This document shows, in pieces, positions 60,324 through 64,000 of a stretch of DNA of 64,000 nt. The first letter of the stretch is position 1. The number at the start of each line of letters is the position of its first letter. The position numbers were made by a program, and so were the translations under genes. The notes below the pieces were generated by a model that worked only from the letters and a program-made list of their open reading frames with translations, searched no databases and was not told the origin of the DNA. The stretch is from positions 591,726 through 655,725 of the forward strand of contig JACTAT010000043.1 of NCBI GenBank assembly GCA_014526335.1, read 5' to 3'. This DNA comes from Chrysaora quinquecirrha (lineage: Eukaryota > Cnidaria > Scyphozoa > Semaeostomeae > Pelagiidae).

Positions 60324-60394
60324 CTATGATCTAATTTTCAAACTGAAAAAGGCCCTTATACATTGTATAATACATATATATCAACCAACACTTC

Positions 60395-63075
60395 ATACCA
60401 AATATGCGCATGCATATGCATATGCATGCATATGCACATACGTCCGTGCTTATGGTGCATACAATGCATTTAAGTATACAACGGTATACACCTGTATACT
60501 GAGTATATAGATGTATTTAGTGCATATGCGCATATGTCCGTGCTTATGGTGCATACAATGCATTTACGTATACAACAGTATACAGCCGTATACTGAGTAT
60601 ATAGATGTATTTAGTGCATATGCGCATATGTCCGTGCTTATGGTGCATACAATGCATTTACGTATACAACGGTATACAGCCGTATACTGAGTATATAGAT
60701 GTATTTAGTGCATATGCGCATATGTCCGTGCTTATGGTGCATACAATGCATTTACGTATACAACGGTATACAGCCGTATACTGAGTATATAGATGTATTT
60801 AGTGCATATGCACCATATGTCCGTGCTTATGGTGCATACAATGCATTTACGTATACAACAGTATACAGCCGTATACTGAGTATATACATGTATTTAGTGC
60901 ATATGCGTTGTATGCACCATATGCACAGTACATATGCGGCACTGTATACGGCTGTATACTGTGTATACGTAAATGCATTGTATGCACCATAAGCACGGAC
61001 ATATGCACATATGCACTAAATAAATCTATATACTCAGTATACAGGTTTATACCGTTGTATACGTAAATGCATTGTATGCACCATAAGCACGGACATATGC
61101 ACATATGCACTAAATACATCTATATACTCAGTATACGACTGTATACCGTTGTATACATAAATGCATTCTATGCACCATAAGCACGGACATATGTGCATAT
61201 GCACTAAATACATCTATATACTCAGTATACGGCTGTATACCGCTGTATACGTAAATGCATTGTATGCACCATAAGCACGGACATATGCACAAATGCACTA
61301 AATACATCTATATACTCAGTATACGGCTGTATACCGCTGTATACCTAAACACATTGTATGCACCATAAGCACGGATATATGCACATATGCACTAAATACA
61401 TCTATATACTCAGTATACGGCTGTATACCGCTGTATACGTAAACACATTGTATGCACCATAAGCACGGACATATGCACATATGCACTAAATACATCTATA
61501 TATTCAGTATACGGCTGTATACCGCTGTATACGTAAATGCACTGTATGCACCATAAGCACGGACATATGCGCATATGCACTAAATACATCTATATACTCA
61601 GTATACGGCTGTATACCGTTGTATACGTAAATGCATTGTATGCACCATAAGCACGGACATATGCGCATATGCACTAAATACATCTATATACTCAGTATAC
61701 GGCTGTATACCGTTGTATACGTAAATGCATTGTATGCACCATAAGCACGGACATATGCGCATATGCACTAAATACATCTATATACTCAGTATACGACTGT
61801 ATACCGTTGTATACGTAAATGCATTGTATGCACCATAAGCACGGACATATGCGCATATGCACTAAATACATCTATATACTCAGTATACGACTGTATACCG
61901 TTGTATACGTAAATGCATTGTATGCACCATAAGCACGGACATATGCACATATGCACTAAATTCATCTATATACTCAGTATACGGCTGTATACCGCTGTAT
62001 ACGTAAATGCATTGTATGCACCATAAGCACGGACATATGCACATATGCACTAAATACATCTATATACTCAGTATACGACTGTATACCGTTGTATACGTAA
62101 ATGCATTGTATGCACCATAAGCACGGACATATGCACATATGCACTAAATACATCTATATACTCAGTATACGACTGTATACCGTTGTATACGTAAATGCAT
62201 TGTATGCACCATAAGCACGGACATATGCACATATGCACTAAATACATCTATATACTCAGTATACGGCTGTATACCGCTGTATACGTAAATGCATTGTATG
62301 CACCATAAGCACGGACATATGCACATATGCACTAAATACATCTATATACTCAGTATACGGCTGTATACCGCTGTATACGTAAATGCATTGTATGCACCAT
62401 AAGCACGGACATATGCACATATGCACTAAATACATCTATATACTCAGTATACGGCTGTATACCGCTGTATACGTAAACACATTGTATGCACCATAAGCAC
62501 GGACATATGCACATATGCACTAAATACATCTATATACTCAGTATACGGCTGTATACCGCTGTATACGTAAATGCATTGTATGCACCATAAGCACGGACAT
62601 ATGCGCATATGCACTAAATACATCTATATACTCAGTATACGGCTGTATACCGTTGTATACGTAAATGCATTGTATGCACCATAAGCACGGACATATGCGC
62701 ATATGCACTAAATACATCTATATACTCAGTATACGGCTGTATACCGTTGTATACGTAAATGCATTGTATGCACCATAAACACGGACATATGCGCATATGC
62801 ACTACATACATCTATATACTCAGTATACGACTGTATACCGTTGTATACGTAAATGCATTGTATGCACCATAAGCACGGACATATGCGCATATGCACTAAA
62901 TACATCTATATACTCAGTATACGACTGTATACCGTTGTATACGTAAATGCATTGTATGCACCATAAGCACGGACATATGCACATATGCACTAAATTCATC
63001 TATATACTCAGTATACGGCTGTATACCGCTGTATACGTAAATGCATTGTATGCACCATAAGCACGGACATACAGC
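60395..63075. repeat. 94-bp satellite with internal orientation switch
   Basis: A 94-bp unit with GTATACGTAAATGCATTGTA, TGCACCATAAGCACGGACAT, CATATGCACTAAATACATC and ACTCAGTATACGGCTGTATA repeats about 22 times from 60950 to 63075. From 60395 to 60900 about five units run in the opposite orientation. The junction near 60900-60960 is itself a rearranged palindrome. The unit is built of palindromic hexamers (GTATAC, ATGCAT, CATATG, TGCGCA). Confidence 0.95.
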
Positions 63076-63453
63076 ATGGCAACACAAATATGTGCTGTTT
63101 GACCTTTATTGATCCTTACCATACATTCTTTGTATACTTTGTATACCCATGTTCTATGCTATCATATTTATGTTATCTATGATTGTCTTGTATCAATACC
63201 GATAAGCCCTTTCGGGACATTACGTTTGGTCTTATACCAAGTACTCGTCCAACAATGATGGCTCGCCAATATTGGAATTGGCTCGGCTCTTGGGAGGCCC
63301 AGTCTTCACGGAGAGATGAAGATAATCAGGAAAGGAAGATACCCCCCAAAGAACCCCCAAGCGGTTTTGCGTTAAATTTTCTTGGCATGCGTGATTTTGT
63401 CGAATTGGCCCGTTTACCCATCGAGCAGTCATAATTTGAGCTAGTCATTTAAA

Positions 63454-63869
63454 TACCGTAAATCCCCCGGGGGCTTATTTGCAAAAATTAAGTTTAGCAA
63501 TTTTCTAAAGGTGTACATAAAAAAACGACAGAGTTTTCTCAACCAACAAAATTTAAAAGTAACAAAAAGCTATTTCTCAAACAAAACTCGCGTTTCTTTT
63601 TCTTGTTTCTTCAGTCAAAGGAAGTAATATTGTACAGCTATCGTCATATGGAGAATTTTTCTCGAAATAACATATTAATTGGTAAATAAGCCCCCCTTCG
63701 AATATGGTCCCATGGGGGCTTAATCGAGTTCCCTCGAATAAGGCCTCATGGGGCTTATTAAGTTCCTCGCATAAGGCCCCATGGGGCTTATACGAGGGGG
63801 CTTATTTGCAAAATTGAATTTTGGGTGGGGCTTATTCGAGGGTGGGCTTATTCGAAGATTTACGATGTA
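63454..63869. mobile_element. MITE, CCGTAAATC ends with GGGGCTTAT words
   Basis: TACCGTAAATCCCCCGGGGG at 63454 is inverted at CGAAGATTTACGATGTA to 63869. The interior repeats GGGGCTTATTcGAGG-type words in both orientations. Confidence 0.7.
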
Positions 63870-63887
63870 TGAAATTAATTAGCATAC

Positions 63888-64000
63888 GACAATAGATGGG
63901 AATAGAACCTGAACTGCATGATCAGAGAGCAACGACGTCTGCACTGACACCCACATAGAGCTCATTGAAATCGCTGAGTATGTCACTTGTGAAAAAATCT
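63888..64000 (-). mobile_element. tRNA-derived SINE copy, family B, running off the edge
   Basis: Collinear with 8575-8690 (GGGAATAGAACCTG for the B box inverse, TAGAGCTCATTGAAATCGC), but more diverged. Confidence 0.5.

Noticed and set aside
60295..61119. Open frames of 71-97 codons across the 94-bp satellite
   Set aside because: They arise because the repeat unit lacks stops in some frames; the peptides are repetitive and the frames change with unit length.

Overview
The window is nuclear DNA of an animal. It is AT-rich and intron-dense, with many short spliced exons, three families of tRNA-derived SINE, decayed LINE pieces, and a very high density of short inverted-repeat transposons (MITEs) and satellites. 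Three animal genes are recognisable, all on the minus strand. Their presence, with the MITE-rich AT background, suggests an early-branching or marine invertebrate such as a sponge or cnidarian; that placement is inference.

Left edge (about 2.5-6.0 kb): four exons of a voltage-gated calcium channel alpha2-delta subunit-like gene. They join in frame from the N-terminal helical region into the VWA_N region; the VWA domain and C-terminus would lie beyond base 1. From 6.7 to 29.7 kb I see no convincing single-copy gene. This stretch holds a foldback element with inverted arms of ~165-bp units (7.6-10.5 kb), a hAT element with target-site duplication (10.6-11.4 kb), a 3.5-kb element with ~570-bp inverted repeats (12.9-16.4 kb), several MITEs, an 80-bp satellite (18.6-20.15 kb), a lone HTH-like exon at 22.0 kb and a decayed LINE (27.6-28.7 kb).

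Centre (29.7-45.4 kb): aminopeptidase O (AOPEP), an M1 zinc metallopeptidase. Thirteen exons are placed, including a 32-nt micro-exon, with HEICH plus the downstream glutamate intact. Its first coding exon carries an apparent frameshift in a homopolymer. Its introns hold SINEs, MITEs, a Myb/SANT-like transposon ORF and a 141-bp satellite.

Right (46.3-56.6 kb): seven exons joining in phase into a protein I interpret as a divergent FANCC (Fanconi anaemia core complex). It ends 0.9 kb upstream of AOPEP on the same strand. FANCC and AOPEP are also neighbours in human, so linkage and sequence support each other. One intron contains a decayed antisense 5' fragment of 18S rRNA. The last 4 kb is dominated by a 94-bp satellite that reverses orientation near 60.93 kb.

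The most unusual pattern is a set of MITEs in which the short word after TAAG in the terminal repeat is repeated inside the same element, and the word differs between elements.
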